DNA of 29,577 nt from assembly GCA_035760665.1 (NCBI GenBank), contig DASTSN010000008.1, positions 1-29,577 on the forward strand, read 5' to 3'. The notes beneath the pieces were generated by a model, which saw nothing but the letters and a program-made list of their open reading frames with translations, made no database searches and was not told where the DNA came from. Position numbers and translations under genes: made by a program. Within the stretch, counting starts at the first letter, position 1. The number at the start of each line of letters is the position of its first letter. This document shows, piece by piece, positions 8,365 to 17,596 of this stretch. Source of the stretch: DASTSN01 sp035760665. Lineage in GTDB: Bacteria; Bacteroidota; Bacteroidia; Chitinophagales; Chitinophagaceae.

Positions 8365-9065
8365 TTTTTAGGGTTTACAGATTAAAAAAACTGATTTTTC
8401 TGCCGGATGAATTGGATAAGGAATATCGTTAGTGAACCTAGAGCCGTAATTGCCGAAAGCCGTCCTGTCGTTTAAAATCCGTTGATCCGTAAATGATGAA
8501 GAGAAATTTCTGTAAGGAATTTTACGTAGCGAAGTTTGCAATTCATCATAAGGTTCGGATCAAATACGATGTAAATTTAATAACGAAAAATACGAATCTG
8601 CAATAGGAAAAATACGTTAGTCGGTGGGTTGGTATTTTTATATCATTGTAATCCACTGAATATCTGTCATTTAAATATGTATTATTTTTTTTCAAAAATT
8701 CATATTAAGGCCACCTTTTTCTAAATAACCCGTTTATTTACTGGTTGGTTAACAGAGGAAGAACATCAATTTTATTCAATCCGTTTTTGATTTTCGTAAA
8801 AAGGCCAGAAAATTTCCCCTTTTCCGGCACAGATCTTTTTAATGCGATTTTTCATAGCAGATGCCAAAATCTAATTCTTCGTGTAACGACTGTTTTAATT
8901 TTCCACAAGAGGTTAATAATTACTGCTTAAAAGGGCATACCCGGTTTTGGTATATTTGCCGGTATGCTATTGGCAGCCTAAGCTGCAAACAAGGGGAAAA
9001 TCGAATCTAAGTAGTTTAAAATCAACCTGGTAGATTTTGTCTGCCTGTAAGAACAGGATTTTGTT
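8365..9065. other. AT-rich divergent intergenic region
   Basis: About 700 bases between the divergent T9SS cargo gene and parE. I see no convincing reading frame; a 61-codon frame at 8745-8930 has no recognisable features. The right end holds a -7 element for the parE operon. ATGATGAA near 8493 pairs with TTCATCAT near 8541, a possible weak stem in the leader of the minus-strand gene. No clear TAnnTTTG was found for that gene. Confidence 0.6.
8951..8958 (+). promoter_or_regulatory. Putative -7 element of the parE-parC operon
   Basis: TATATTTG matches the Bacteroidota -7 consensus. Initiation a few bases downstream would leave a leader of about 100 bases before the parE ATG at 9066. No good -33 TTTG was seen at 19-21 bases upstream. 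Confidence 0.5.
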
Positions 9066-10970
9066 ATGGTAAAAGAAAAAGAAACATCCAACCTTTTTGA
9101 TTACACTGAAGACAGTATAAAATCGCTCGACTGGAAAGAACACATCAGGCTTCGTCCCGGTATGTACATTGGTAAACTTGGCGATGGCAGCAGCCCGGAT
9201 GATGGGATTTATGTGCTGGTAAAAGAAGTCATGGACAACTGTATTGACGAATACACAATGGGCTATGGAAAAACCATTGAACTGGCTGTTGAGGGTAAGC
9301 AGGTAACGGTTCGGGATTATGGTCGTGGAATCCCTTTAGGAAAGGTTGTGGATGTCGTTAGTAAGATTAATACCGGCGCAAAATATGACAGCAAGGCATT
9401 TCAGAAATCGGTAGGGTTGAATGGTGTTGGTACAAAAGCTGTGAATGCACTCAGTAACTATTTCAAGGTAACAGCTATTCGGGAAGGAAAGGAGAAAACG
9501 GCAGAATTTGAACGGGGTGTTTTGATTAAAGAATACAAAGAAGCAAAAACCGGTGAACAAAACGGAACGCTTGTCACGTTCATACCTGATGAAACGGTAT
9601 TTAAGAATTTCAAGTTTCACCCGGAGTTCCTGGAAAATCAGATTTGGAATTATTGTTTCCTGAATGCAGGGTTGAAAATCGTATTCAACGGCAAAACCTT
9701 TATCAGCAAAAATGGGTTACTGGACCTGTTGCAGCGCAAATCAAATGAAGACGAAATACGCTACCCCATCATCCACCTCAAAGGCGATGATATTGAAGTA
9801 GCCATTACACACAATAATGATTATGGCGAAGATTTGTACAGTTTCGTAAACGGGCAGCATACCACGCAGGGTGGTACTCATCAGCAGGCTTTTCGTGAAG
9901 CTTTTGTAAAAACGGTTCGTGATTTTTATAAAAAAGATTATGATGCCGCTGATATCCGCACCGGTATTGTTGCGGCTATTTCTGTAAGAGTGGTGGAGCC
10001 GGTTTTTGAATCCCAAACGAAAACCAAACTGGGATCAGTGAATGTGGATGTGGATGGCCCCAGCATGCGGCAGTTTGTGGGTGATTTTCTCTCCAAAGAG
10101 CTGGATAATTTTTTGCATAAAAATCCCGCCACTGCTGATGCATTGAAAAAACGCATTGAGCAGAGCGAACGGGAGCGAAAGGAACTGGCGGGCATAAAAA
10201 AATTGGCAAATGAACGGGCCAAAAAAGCAAATCTTCATAACCGCAAGTTGCGTGATTGCCGCTACCATCTTAATGAAGAACCGCCGGCACGTGGCCGCGA
10301 GGAGTTTATTGCCAAGCAAAATGAAAGCACCATTTTCATTACAGAAGGCGACAGTGCAAGCGGTTCCATCACCAAGGCAAGAAATGTGGAAACACAGGCA
10401 GTTTTCAGCCTGCGTGGTAAGCCGCTGAACTGTTACGGTCTTACGAAAAAGGTAGTTTATGAAAATGAAGAATTTAACTTGTTGCAGCATGCATTGAATA
10501 TTGAAGAAGGGCTGGAAGGGTTGCGGTATAATAATGTGGTCATTGCCACAGATGCCGATGTGGATGGTATGCACATTCGCCTCTTGCTGATGACATTCTT
10601 CCTGCAGTTTTTTCCTGATTTAGTGAAGCATGAAAAAGTTTATGTGCTGGAAACGCCGCTCTTCCGTGTAAGAAATAAGCAGGAAACAATTTATTGTTAT
10701 GATGAAACAGAAAAGCAGGCGGCAATTAAGAAACTCGGCGGCAAGCCTGAGATAACCCGGTTCAAAGGATTGGGAGAAATCAGCCCCGATGAATTTGCCC
10801 GCTTCATCGGCCCGGATATGCGCAAACAACTGATGCGGCTTGAGCAGGGCGATCACATACAGTTGCTACTGGAATATTATATGGGAAAAAATACGATGGA
10901 ACGCCAGGAATTTATTATCGACAACCTGCGGTTTGAAATGGATAAAGCAGAAGAAACGGAAGCACTTTGA
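9066..10970 (+). CDS. parE: DNA topoisomerase IV subunit B
   Basis: The ATPase/TOPRIM subunit of topoisomerase IV, which with ParC decatenates replicated chromosomes. The 634 residues run from a GHKL ATPase domain (EVMDN with Glu54 and Asn58; GRGIPLG; GLNGVGTKAVNALS ATP lid) through the transducer domain (QTKTKLG, the QTK loop) to a TOPRIM domain with EGDSASG (Glu427) and the metal-binding DADVDG (Asp496, 498, 500), ending in RFKGLGE and the C-terminal TOPRIM tail. It is called ParE rather than GyrB because the same operon encodes a ParC-type A subunit and the wording of the ATPase motifs fits Bacteroidota ParE. Its TGA stop overlaps the next gene's possible TTG start. Confidence 0.93.
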   Translation: MVKEKETSNLFDYTEDSIKSLDWKEHIRLRPGMYIGKLGDGSSPDDGIYVLVKEVMDNCIDEYTMGYGKTIELAVEGKQVTVRDYGRGIPLGKVVDVVSKINTGAKYDSKAFQKSVGLNGVGTKAVNALSNYFKVTAIREGKEKTAEFERGVLIKEYKEAKTGEQNGTLVTFIPDETVFKNFKFHPEFLENQIWNYCFLNAGLKIVFNGKTFISKNGLLDLLQRKSNEDEIRYPIIHLKGDDIEVAITHNNDYGEDLYSFVNGQHTTQGGTHQQAFREAFVKTVRDFYKKDYDAADIRTGIVAAISVRVVEPVFESQTKTKLGSVNVDVDGPSMRQFVGDFLSKELDNFLHKNPATADALKKRIEQSERERKELAGIKKLANERAKKANLHNRKLRDCRYHLNEEPPARGREEFIAKQNESTIFITEGDSASGSITKARNVETQAVFSLRGKPLNCYGLTKKVVYENEEFNLLQHALNIEEGLEGLRYNNVVIATDADVDGMHIRLLLMTFFLQFFPDLVKHEKVYVLETPLFRVRNKQETIYCYDETEKQAAIKKLGGKPEITRFKGLGEISPDEFARFIGPDMRKQLMRLEQGDHIQLLLEYYMGKNTMERQEFIIDNLRFEMDKAEETEAL

Positions 10971-11695
10971 CAAAACTGGCTATCATACGAAAGGCAAAGT
11001 CTCTTTTCATGAAGTGGAAACTGCATGGTCTTTTTGAGCCGGTCAGTGGTATGCTCATGAATGCTGTGTACATGTCAAAACTGAGTGAATGGCGCAGTAA
11101 AACGAAGGTGAACGGATATAACGATTGGTATCAAACAAACTGGGACTATAACCGGCGTACTCAACTGTATGAAGCGATAAGCCAGCAGGAAAATTTGCAC
11201 AGCGATCCGATTGATTATTTTGAATTTGGAGTTTGCGGCGGCTATTCATTTAAATGGTGGCTGCAAAAAAATACGAACCAGCAGTCGCGTTTTTTTGGTT
11301 TTGATACTTTTGAAGGATTGCCGGAAAAATTTGGACCCTTTGGTAAAGGCGCAATGGCGGTAGCGCTTGAATCGCTGGATATTCACGATCCTAGAGCATC
11401 TTTTTACAAAGGTTTATTTCAGGATACTTTGATACCATTCCTGGAAGAGTATAAGCATACACGAAAAAAACTGGTGCATCTTGATGCCGATTTATTCAGC
11501 TCTACGCTTTTTGTTTTATCGCAATTGTACAGGTTTTTAAATGATGGGGATATCTTATTGTTTGATGAATTTGCTGTACCAAAACATGAATTCCAGGCCT
11601 TTAAAATATTTACCGAAAGCTTTTATGTGAAGTATGAAGTAATCGGAGCTGCTAATAATTACTTATTCCTTGCAGTAAAAATAAATAAACAATGA
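10967..11695 (+). CDS. TylF/MycF-family class I SAM methyltransferase
   Basis: A 242-residue predicted S-adenosylmethionine-dependent O-methyltransferase. Motif I is EFGVCGGYS (86-94), FGFDTFEGLPE (110-120) is a hallmark of the TylF (macrocin O-methyltransferase) family, and HLDADLFSST (171-180) plus LLFDEF (198-202) supply the acidic residues that bind metal and substrate in that family. The substrate is unknown; relatives act on sugars and other small molecules. The TTG at 10967 overlaps the parE stop as TTGA, while ATG 11009 would give a 228-residue protein; the second is also plausible because the extra residues are basic and poorly distinctive. The end overlaps the next gene as ATGA. Its presence inside a topoisomerase operon is unexpected. 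Confidence 0.82.
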   Translation: MTKLAIIRKAKSLFMKWKLHGLFEPVSGMLMNAVYMSKLSEWRSKTKVNGYNDWYQTNWDYNRRTQLYEAISQQENLHSDPIDYFEFGVCGGYSFKWWLQKNTNQQSRFFGFDTFEGLPEKFGPFGKGAMAVALESLDIHDPRASFYKGLFQDTLIPFLEEYKHTRKKLVHLDADLFSSTLFVLSQLYRFLNDGDILLFDEFAVPKHEFQAFKIFTESFYVKYEVIGAANNYLFLAVKINKQ

Positions 11696-12546
11696 TTGTA
11701 CATATTGTTTTTAATGAGAGTGAAGTAGACTTAATGAAGCAAGTGATTGAAATGGATGAATCCCTTTCCGGGGATGTGACACTGATAAGAGATGATTTTG
11801 CTGTTGGCCCGCTTACCGGTCTGGACACGCCAGAGGGCTGGAATGCCCGGGTGGAATGGTGGAGGTCTTTACTGGCCGCATCTCCTTACGGGCAGGATTT
11901 GGCAGGAAGTTTTGATGACAGGGAAACAATTCAGGCAATTATAACAAAGCTTGATGAAGATCCCGATCTGCAGGTTTGGCTTTGGATGGGGCAAAACCAG
12001 CACGATGTGTGCGGCTATTACTGGCTGATGCCTCAATTAAAAAACTACCAGGGACGGATCATGGTGATTTATCTTAATAATCTACCTTTTATTAACGAAA
12101 AAGGACAACTTTTCTATCCTTCATGGCTACACGAAATTCAACCGAAGGAATTTCTGAAAGCAAAAAAACTGGCACGACCAATTACTTTAAGTGAGTTTGA
12201 AGTGGATCCGGATGAATGGAAGCGTCTTTGCGACGAAAATGCGCTCGTCCGGGCGCTGGAAGGGGGGAAAAAGATTACTGGCAGAAGTGAAGATTTTTAT
12301 GACAATGAAATTTTGAAAAACCTGTCAACTGACTGGCAGAAAGCAAACAGGTTATTGAGCAACACACTTCATCGTATGAAAATAAAAACAGGTGATGTTT
12401 TTATCATGTGGCGAATAAAAACCCTGATCGCCGAGGGTAAAATTGAAATCATGGGTGATGCGGCAAAAGGCTGGAAAGAATTTGATGTAAAACTTCCTGG
12501 TGTACAAACTGAAAATTTGCAGGAAGAGCAGCTAAAAACTAATTGA
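11692..12546 (+). CDS. DUF1835 domain-containing protein
   Basis: A 284-residue cytoplasmic protein of unknown function. The N-terminus, MIVHIVFNESEVDLM followed by RDDFAVGPL, is characteristic of the DUF1835 family; the C-terminal third (about 190-270), with a predicted helix-rich pattern ending in LIAEGKIEIMG, fits the DUF3658-type partner domain usually found with it. That C-terminal segment has the look of a winged-helix fold, which is inference only. The ATG overlaps the upstream stop (ATGA) and its own TGA overlaps a TTG preceding parC, so it is almost certainly translationally coupled with its neighbours. It is not a known part of topoisomerase IV. Confidence 0.8.
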   Translation: MIVHIVFNESEVDLMKQVIEMDESLSGDVTLIRDDFAVGPLTGLDTPEGWNARVEWWRSLLAASPYGQDLAGSFDDRETIQAIITKLDEDPDLQVWLWMGQNQHDVCGYYWLMPQLKNYQGRIMVIYLNNLPFINEKGQLFYPSWLHEIQPKEFLKAKKLARPITLSEFEVDPDEWKRLCDENALVRALEGGKKITGRSEDFYDNEILKNLSTDWQKANRLLSNTLHRMKIKTGDVFIMWRIKTLIAEGKIEIMGDAAKGWKEFDVKLPGVQTENLQEEQLKTN

Positions 12547-12554
12547 GTAAACCT

Positions 12555-15071
12555 ATGGCGAAGTCAAAAATAGCAGAACAGTTTCAGCAGAATGATTCGG
12601 GATTACAGGGACAGTACAAGAGCTGGTTCCTGGATTATGCATCCTACGTAATTTTAGAAAGAGCTGTACCGGCAGTGGAAGATGGATTGAAACCGGTGCA
12701 ACGCCGTATCCTTCATGCCATGAAAGAAATGGATGATGGCCGGTTTAATAAAGTAGCAAATATCATCGGCCAGGCCATGCAGTACCATCCGCACGGAGAT
12801 GCAAGTATCGGTGATGCCCTGGTGAATTTAGGGCAAAAAGACCTACTGATTGATACACAAGGTAACTGGGGAGATGTGCGGACCGGTGATGATGCCGCCG
12901 CCGCCCGTTATATTGAAGCCCGCCTGAGCAAATTTGCACTGGAAGTGGCTTTTAACCCAAAAACAACGGTTTGGCAGTTAAGCTATGACGGCCGGAAGAA
13001 TGAACCGGTCGCTCTGCCAATGAAATTTCCCCTGCTGCTGGCGCAAGGTGCCGATGGCATTGCAGTCGGGTTGTCTACCAAAATTCTTCCACACAACTTT
13101 TGCGAGCTGATTGATGCTGCTGTAAAATACCTGCGGGGCAGAAAATTTGATCTGTATCCTGATTTCCAGACCGGCGGAATGATCGATGTAAGCGATTACA
13201 ACCAGGGGAAACGCGGCGGTAAAGTTAAAGTAAGAGCCCACATAGAAGAAGCGGATAAAAAAACACTCGTAATAAGGAGTGTTCCTTACGGTGTCACGAC
13301 CACCCAGCTCATGGAATCAATCGTGAAAGCAAATGACCAGGGAAAAATTAAAATTAAAAAAGTTACCGATAATACGGCTGCAGATGTAGAAATCCAGATT
13401 GACCTGGCGCCCGGCATTTCCACTGATATTACAATCGATGCCTTATATAAATTTACCGACTGCGAGATTTCCATTTCGCCCAATGCCTGCGTTATCGTAG
13501 ATATGAAGCCACGCTTCCTTGATGTGCAGGAGCTATTAAAACTTTCGGTTGATAAAACAAAAGATCTGCTGGAGCAGGAACTGAAAATCAAACTGGCAGA
13601 ACTGCAGGAGAAATGGCATTACACGTCGCTGGAAAAAATATTCTTTGAAGAAAAGATTTACAAAGAACTGGAAAAGAAACACGAAACATGGGACAAAGTG
13701 CTGGATGCCATTGATAAGGCTTTTATCCCATTTAAAAAGCAGCTGAAACGCGAAATTACCCGTGATGACATTATTAAATTAACGGAAAAGCCTGTTCGCC
13801 GGATTTATAAACTGGATATTGATGAATTAAATGCGCAAATCAAAGGACTGGAAGCAGACATCAAACAAGTAAAACACGACCTGAACAACCTGGTTGATTT
13901 TACCGTTGCTTACTATGAAAACCTGCTAAAAAAATATGGAAAGGGACGGGAACGCAGAACGGAAATCAGGCAGTTTGAAGTGATTGAGGCCCGGCAGGTT
14001 GCCATTGTGAATACAAAATTGTATGTCAACAAGAGCGAAGGCTTCATCGGCACAGGATTAAAAAAGGACGAATTTGTCTGTGACTGTTCAGACCTTGATG
14101 ATATTATTGCGTTTACCAAACGCGGTATCATGAAAGTGGTGAAAGTATCTGATAAAACATTTATCGGAAAAGATATTATTCATGTGGCGGTTTTCAGAAA
14201 AAATGACGACAGAACAACCTATAACATGATTTATGTGGATGGCAGCAGTGGTATTAGTTATGCAAAACGGTTTAATGTTACCGGCGTGACGCGGGATAAA
14301 GAATATGATCTTACCAAAGGACATGATAAATCCAGGGTGCATTATTTTTCTGCCAACCCGAATGGCGAAGCAGAAGTGGTAAAGGTTGTATTAGGGAATT
14401 GCCCGGCCCGAATAAAGGAATTTGATTTTTATTTTGAGGAACTTGAAATAAAAGGACGCAGTAGCATGGGCAATCAGGTAACGAAATACCCGGTTAAGTC
14501 TGTGAAGTTTAAAGAAGCGGGCCGCTCAACACTCGCCGGGAAAAAGCTTTGGTATGATGAACAGTTTGGCCGGCTGAACACTGATGCGAAAGGAACCCTC
14601 CTTGGTACATTTGATGAGGAAGATAAAATACTTGTGATTTTCAACGATGGTTATTACGAAGTAACTGACCAGGAACTGACGCAAAAAATAGATGCGGAAA
14701 AAGTGCTTCTGATTGAAAAATTCAACCCGGAAAAAGTGATTACGGCAGTATATGTTGATCAGGAAAAGAAACAGTTCCTGGTAAAACGGTTTAAGATTGA
14801 AACTTCCACTCTGAAAAGTAAATTTCTGTTTATTAAAGAAGGAGAAGGGAATTATGTGGAAACGGTTACTACAGATGGTGAGCCCGTGCTAGCCGTACAG
14901 CAGGGCAGGGGTGCTCAGGTGCGCAGAGGCAAATTTAAAATTACGAAGTTGGCCGATGTGATGGGATGGAAGACTGTTGGTACCAAACTGGTTGACTTTA
15001 GCAAAAGCGTAGAAATGGAGTGGGAAAAGAAAAAAGATGATAAAAACCAGCCGGAATTGTTTGATGAATAA
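12555..15071 (+). CDS. parC: DNA topoisomerase IV subunit A
   Basis: The DNA-cleaving subunit of topoisomerase IV, 838 residues from ATG 12555. The winged-helix/tower N-terminal half has KPVQRRILHAM (46-56), the quinolone-pocket segment YHPHGDASIGDALV (77-90) and the catalytic Tyr119 in AARYIEARL. Ala83 stands where the E. coli GyrA drug-pocket Ser83 would align, probably a lineage feature. A long coiled-coil region (KLAELQEKW to LEADIKQVKHDLNN) follows, then a C-terminal domain of repeated beta units (for example FDEEDKILVIFNDGYYEV). The frame also opens at TTG 12543, overlapping the upstream stop, but ATG 12555 is preferred. The DKNQPELFDE tail is acidic. The gene ends 17 bases from the stop of the converging gene. 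Confidence 0.93.
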   Translation: MAKSKIAEQFQQNDSGLQGQYKSWFLDYASYVILERAVPAVEDGLKPVQRRILHAMKEMDDGRFNKVANIIGQAMQYHPHGDASIGDALVNLGQKDLLIDTQGNWGDVRTGDDAAAARYIEARLSKFALEVAFNPKTTVWQLSYDGRKNEPVALPMKFPLLLAQGADGIAVGLSTKILPHNFCELIDAAVKYLRGRKFDLYPDFQTGGMIDVSDYNQGKRGGKVKVRAHIEEADKKTLVIRSVPYGVTTTQLMESIVKANDQGKIKIKKVTDNTAADVEIQIDLAPGISTDITIDALYKFTDCEISISPNACVIVDMKPRFLDVQELLKLSVDKTKDLLEQELKIKLAELQEKWHYTSLEKIFFEEKIYKELEKKHETWDKVLDAIDKAFIPFKKQLKREITRDDIIKLTEKPVRRIYKLDIDELNAQIKGLEADIKQVKHDLNNLVDFTVAYYENLLKKYGKGRERRTEIRQFEVIEARQVAIVNTKLYVNKSEGFIGTGLKKDEFVCDCSDLDDIIAFTKRGIMKVVKVSDKTFIGKDIIHVAVFRKNDDRTTYNMIYVDGSSGISYAKRFNVTGVTRDKEYDLTKGHDKSRVHYFSANPNGEAEVVKVVLGNCPARIKEFDFYFEELEIKGRSSMGNQVTKYPVKSVKFKEAGRSTLAGKKLWYDEQFGRLNTDAKGTLLGTFDEEDKILVIFNDGYYEVTDQELTQKIDAEKVLLIEKFNPEKVITAVYVDQEKKQFLVKRFKIETSTLKSKFLFIKEGEGNYVETVTTDGEPVLAVQQGRGAQVRRGKFKITKLADVMGWKTVGTKLVDFSKSVEMEWEKKKDDKNQPELFDE

Positions 15072-15088
15072 AGTTTGAGGTGCTGTAA

Positions 15089-16012
15089 TCATTTTCCTGA
15101 TCGCCTGAACCGCACGGTGGCGTTTTTATCCAGGCTGCTGGACAGCCTTATTTCATAACGTTTGTCACCATCATAAATAACCATCAGTGCAGTATTCGGC
15201 GGGATGGCACCAAGGTTATCGGCAAACATAGTGAGCTCATTCACCTCTTTCGAGGAGTCAAGCACCAGGTTAAAATGTACAGCTTTTGTGCTGATCATCC
15301 GGTTGAAAGCCAGCAACTGGTTGTTGAAGAAAACGGAAATAGAATCGCCATCCACTTCACCATTGTCGTAAAAGTCAACTTTGATAGAGTCAGAATGAAC
15401 AGTTATCTCATCGGCTACTACGTTTTCTCTTTCTTTGTATTGCTTTTCAATCACGTAGTTAATGACTTTCCGCTGTATAATATTTGCTGCAACCAGTGTG
15501 TCAGTGGCTGAAGGTTTCCAGACCTGGTACGTTTCTTTATAAAGCCGCAGGGCATTTAACACTGAATCCTGGTTCACAACGCCGCCATCTTTGTTTAAAG
15601 TAAAACTAATATCGGCGCAGGTATTTTTGTACGCTTCCTGGCCGGCAAAAATGCCAATCAGTTTACTGTCGGCTTTTGAAACCCGCAGGGTGGCAATCAG
15701 GTTCATAATGCAGTCCACTTCCATATTTGCAAGCGAACCGTGGTACGTGACAGGAACATCAAAAAGCGTCAGCCGCCTGCTTGCTGCATTATAATTTCCG
15801 TTTACGGCAATGCTGCGGAATGTGTTTTTGAAATAATAATTCAGTACGCCTTTTACCTGTGATTTATTTTGATTTAGCACTAATTCTACGAGGTAATTGT
15901 TTGCAGAACTGCTGGTTTTTACATTGGCATTACCATACCAGTAACCTGATACGGTTTGTGCATTGGCCGAAAAGGAATAAAACAGGATGATGCCCGCAAG
16001 GAATTGTTTCAT
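15089..16012 (-). CDS. Exported protein of unknown function
   Basis: A 307-residue protein with a clear Sec signal peptide (MKQFLAGIILFYSFSANAQ), so periplasmic or secreted. ATG 16012 is chosen because it begins this signal peptide; the frame extends to 16036. The first half (SGYWYGNANV, LVLNQNKSQVKGVLNYYF) looks like a beta-rich lipocalin-like fold. The C-terminal 95 or so residues contain VDFYDNGEVDGDSISVFFNN, a short module I recognise from other Bacteroidota exported proteins but cannot assign a function. There is no lipobox and no T9SS sorting domain. It is the last gene of the accD-smpB run, 53 bases after smpB, so it may be cotranscribed. Confidence 0.78.
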   Translation of the reverse strand: MKQFLAGIILFYSFSANAQTVSGYWYGNANVKTSSSANNYLVELVLNQNKSQVKGVLNYYFKNTFRSIAVNGNYNAASRRLTLFDVPVTYHGSLANMEVDCIMNLIATLRVSKADSKLIGIFAGQEAYKNTCADISFTLNKDGGVVNQDSVLNALRLYKETYQVWKPSATDTLVAANIIQRKVINYVIEKQYKERENVVADEITVHSDSIKVDFYDNGEVDGDSISVFFNNQLLAFNRMISTKAVHFNLVLDSSKEVNELTMFADNLGAIPPNTALMVIYDGDKRYEIRLSSSLDKNATVRFRRSGK

Positions 16013-16065
16013 GCGTATGGAAGAGACAAAAATCATGCTTTATTTCTGTTCTGCAACGATAAAAA

Positions 16066-16500
16066 TTATTTTACATATCGCTTCATTTCTCTTTCAACAT
16101 CTTTTTGACGAATGCTTTCCCGTTTATCGTGCAGTTTTTTCCCTTTGCCCAGACCGATTTCAATTTTTACCAGGTTTTTGTCATTAAAATACACACGCAG
16201 GGGCACCAGGGTATACCCTTTTTCTTTGAGACTAGCTTCTATCTTTTTGATTTCTCTTTTTTGCAGTAATAATTTCCTGTCGCGGGCAGGGTCGTGATTG
16301 TAGGCTGTGCCGTGTGAATATTCGGCTATGTGCATGTTTTTTAGCCAAACTTCGCCTTTGTGAACAATACAATAGCTATCATTAAAACTTGCTTTGCCGG
16401 CTCTTAGTGATTTAACTTCGGTGCCGGTTAATACGATGCCGGCATCGAATTTTGCATCGATGAAATATTCAAAATAGGCTGAACGATTTTTAATTTCCAT
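16066..16500 (-). CDS. smpB: SsrA-binding protein SmpB
   Basis: SmpB binds tmRNA and brings it to stalled ribosomes for trans-translation. The protein has 144 residues, near the usual 150-160, with family hallmarks NRSAYFEYFID, GIVLTGTEVKSLR, KASFNDSYC, HDPARDRKLLL and the basic C-terminal tail GKKLHDKRESIRQKD that reaches into the mRNA channel. ATG 16500 was chosen because MEIKNRSAYFEY is the conserved start; the frame opens further at 16542. It lies 69 bases after accD on the same strand. No tmRNA gene was seen in this window. Confidence 0.95.
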   Translation of the reverse strand: MEIKNRSAYFEYFIDAKFDAGIVLTGTEVKSLRAGKASFNDSYCIVHKGEVWLKNMHIAEYSHGTAYNHDPARDRKLLLQKREIKKIEASLKEKGYTLVPLRVYFNDKNLVKIEIGLGKGKKLHDKRESIRQKDVEREMKRYVK

Positions 16501-16569
16501 TGACTTGAGCCCTTCAGAATCTTCGATAAATGTGCAGATCAAACATTAGGATGACCGGCTTGTTGCCTG

Positions 16570-17490
16570 CTAGTTTTTGAAAAGTGTGAGCACAGTAGCC
16601 AGTTTTTCCTTTAATTCATTTCTTGGTACAATGAAATCAAGGAAACCGTGTTCTAGAATAAATTCGCTGCGCTGGAATCCTTCCGGCAGATCTTTCTTGA
16701 TTGTTTCTTTAATTACCCGCGGACCGGCAAAACCAATGAGTGCGCCGGGTTCTGCAATATTCAGGTCGCCCAGCATACCAAAAGACGCCGATATACCGCC
16801 AAAAGTCGGATCGGTGAGCAGGGAGATATAAGGCAATTTGGCATCACTGAGTTGAGAAAGTTTACCGCTGGTTTTTGCAAGCTGCATTAGGGAGAATGCA
16901 CTTTCCATCATCCGTGCGCCGCCGCTTTTACAAATAACGAGGTAAGGCAGTTTGTGCTCAAGACAGTAATCCACCGCTCTGGAAAATTTTTCTCCCATTA
17001 CACTGCCTAAAGAACCCCCGATAAACTCAAAGTCCATACAGGCAACAACCAGTTCGTGTTCTTTCACTTTTCCTACAGCCACCCGCATTGAATCCTTCAG
17101 GTTGGTTTTGCTCCAGATTTCTTCCAGTCGTTGCTGGTAGGGTTTTAAATCGGTAAAGCCTAAAAAGTCTTTACTCCGGATATTATCAAATAGCTCTGTA
17201 AATTGTTTGTCATCAAACAGTATGTCGTAATATTCTTCGCTGCCTATGCGGTGGTGATAGTTGCATTTTGGACAAACAAACAAACTTTCCCGCAGGTCAG
17301 AAACGGTGCAGATGTAGCTGCATTCCGGGCATTTTGCCCAAAGTCCTTCGGGCGTTTCTTTTTTTTCCGATGTGGAGGTAAGGATTCCTTTCTTAATACG
17401 CTTAAACCATCTGCTTTTTGTTTCTTCTGTTTTTCCTTCTTCGCCTGCCAGGTTGGCATCAAAATCTTCGAATTGCTTAGCCATAACCAT
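16570..17490 (-). CDS. accD: Acetyl-CoA carboxylase carboxyltransferase subunit beta
   Basis: The beta subunit of the acetyl-CoA carboxylase carboxyltransferase, which with AccA moves CO2 from biotin to acetyl-CoA to make malonyl-CoA for fatty-acid synthesis. The 306 residues match the family size. A C4 zinc ribbon is visible as Cys54, Cys57, Cys73 and Cys76 (KCPECS and VCPKCNY), followed by the crotonase-like core with GGSLGSVMGEKF, CKSGGARMMES and LTDPTFGG, then IGFAGPRVIKET. Two ATG codons, 17490 and 17484, can start it. A TATATTTG -7 element sits only 13 bases upstream, implying a very short leader. accA is not in the window. Confidence 0.95.
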   Translation of the reverse strand: MVMAKQFEDFDANLAGEEGKTEETKSRWFKRIKKGILTSTSEKKETPEGLWAKCPECSYICTVSDLRESLFVCPKCNYHHRIGSEEYYDILFDDKQFTELFDNIRSKDFLGFTDLKPYQQRLEEIWSKTNLKDSMRVAVGKVKEHELVVACMDFEFIGGSLGSVMGEKFSRAVDYCLEHKLPYLVICKSGGARMMESAFSLMQLAKTSGKLSQLSDAKLPYISLLTDPTFGGISASFGMLGDLNIAEPGALIGFAGPRVIKETIKKDLPEGFQRSEFILEHGFLDFIVPRNELKEKLATVLTLFKN

Positions 17491-17502
17491 ATTGTTAGGT
17501 TA

Positions 17503-17510
17503 CAAATATA
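17503..17510 (-). promoter_or_regulatory. Putative -7 element of accD
   Basis: On the minus strand this reads TATATTTG, a full match to TAnnTTTG. Its G is 13 bases from the first accD ATG, so transcription would begin about 5-8 bases before the start codon. No convincing -33 element was seen. Confidence 0.5.
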
Positions 17511-17539
17511 GGGTAGTCTGCTGAAAATTGTTTTGCATA

Positions 17540-17565
17540 AAAACCCCGACCGGAGGCGGGGTTTT
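17540..17565 (-). terminator. Rho-independent terminator of the TlpA-like gene
   Basis: AAAACCCCG (17540-17548) pairs with CGGGGTTTT (17557-17565) around an 8-base loop, with a U run following on the minus strand. It lies 31 bases beyond the stop codon at 17597 and separates the peptidase/TlpA pair from accD. Confidence 0.85.
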
Positions 17566-17596
17566 TGACGTTGGGAGATGCGTTTTTTCTAAAAAA

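Noticed and set aside
8745..8930. A 61-codon plus-strand frame in the parE upstream region.
   Set aside because: It has no recognisable motif, no plausible initiation context, and lies in AT-rich spacer where such frames are common.
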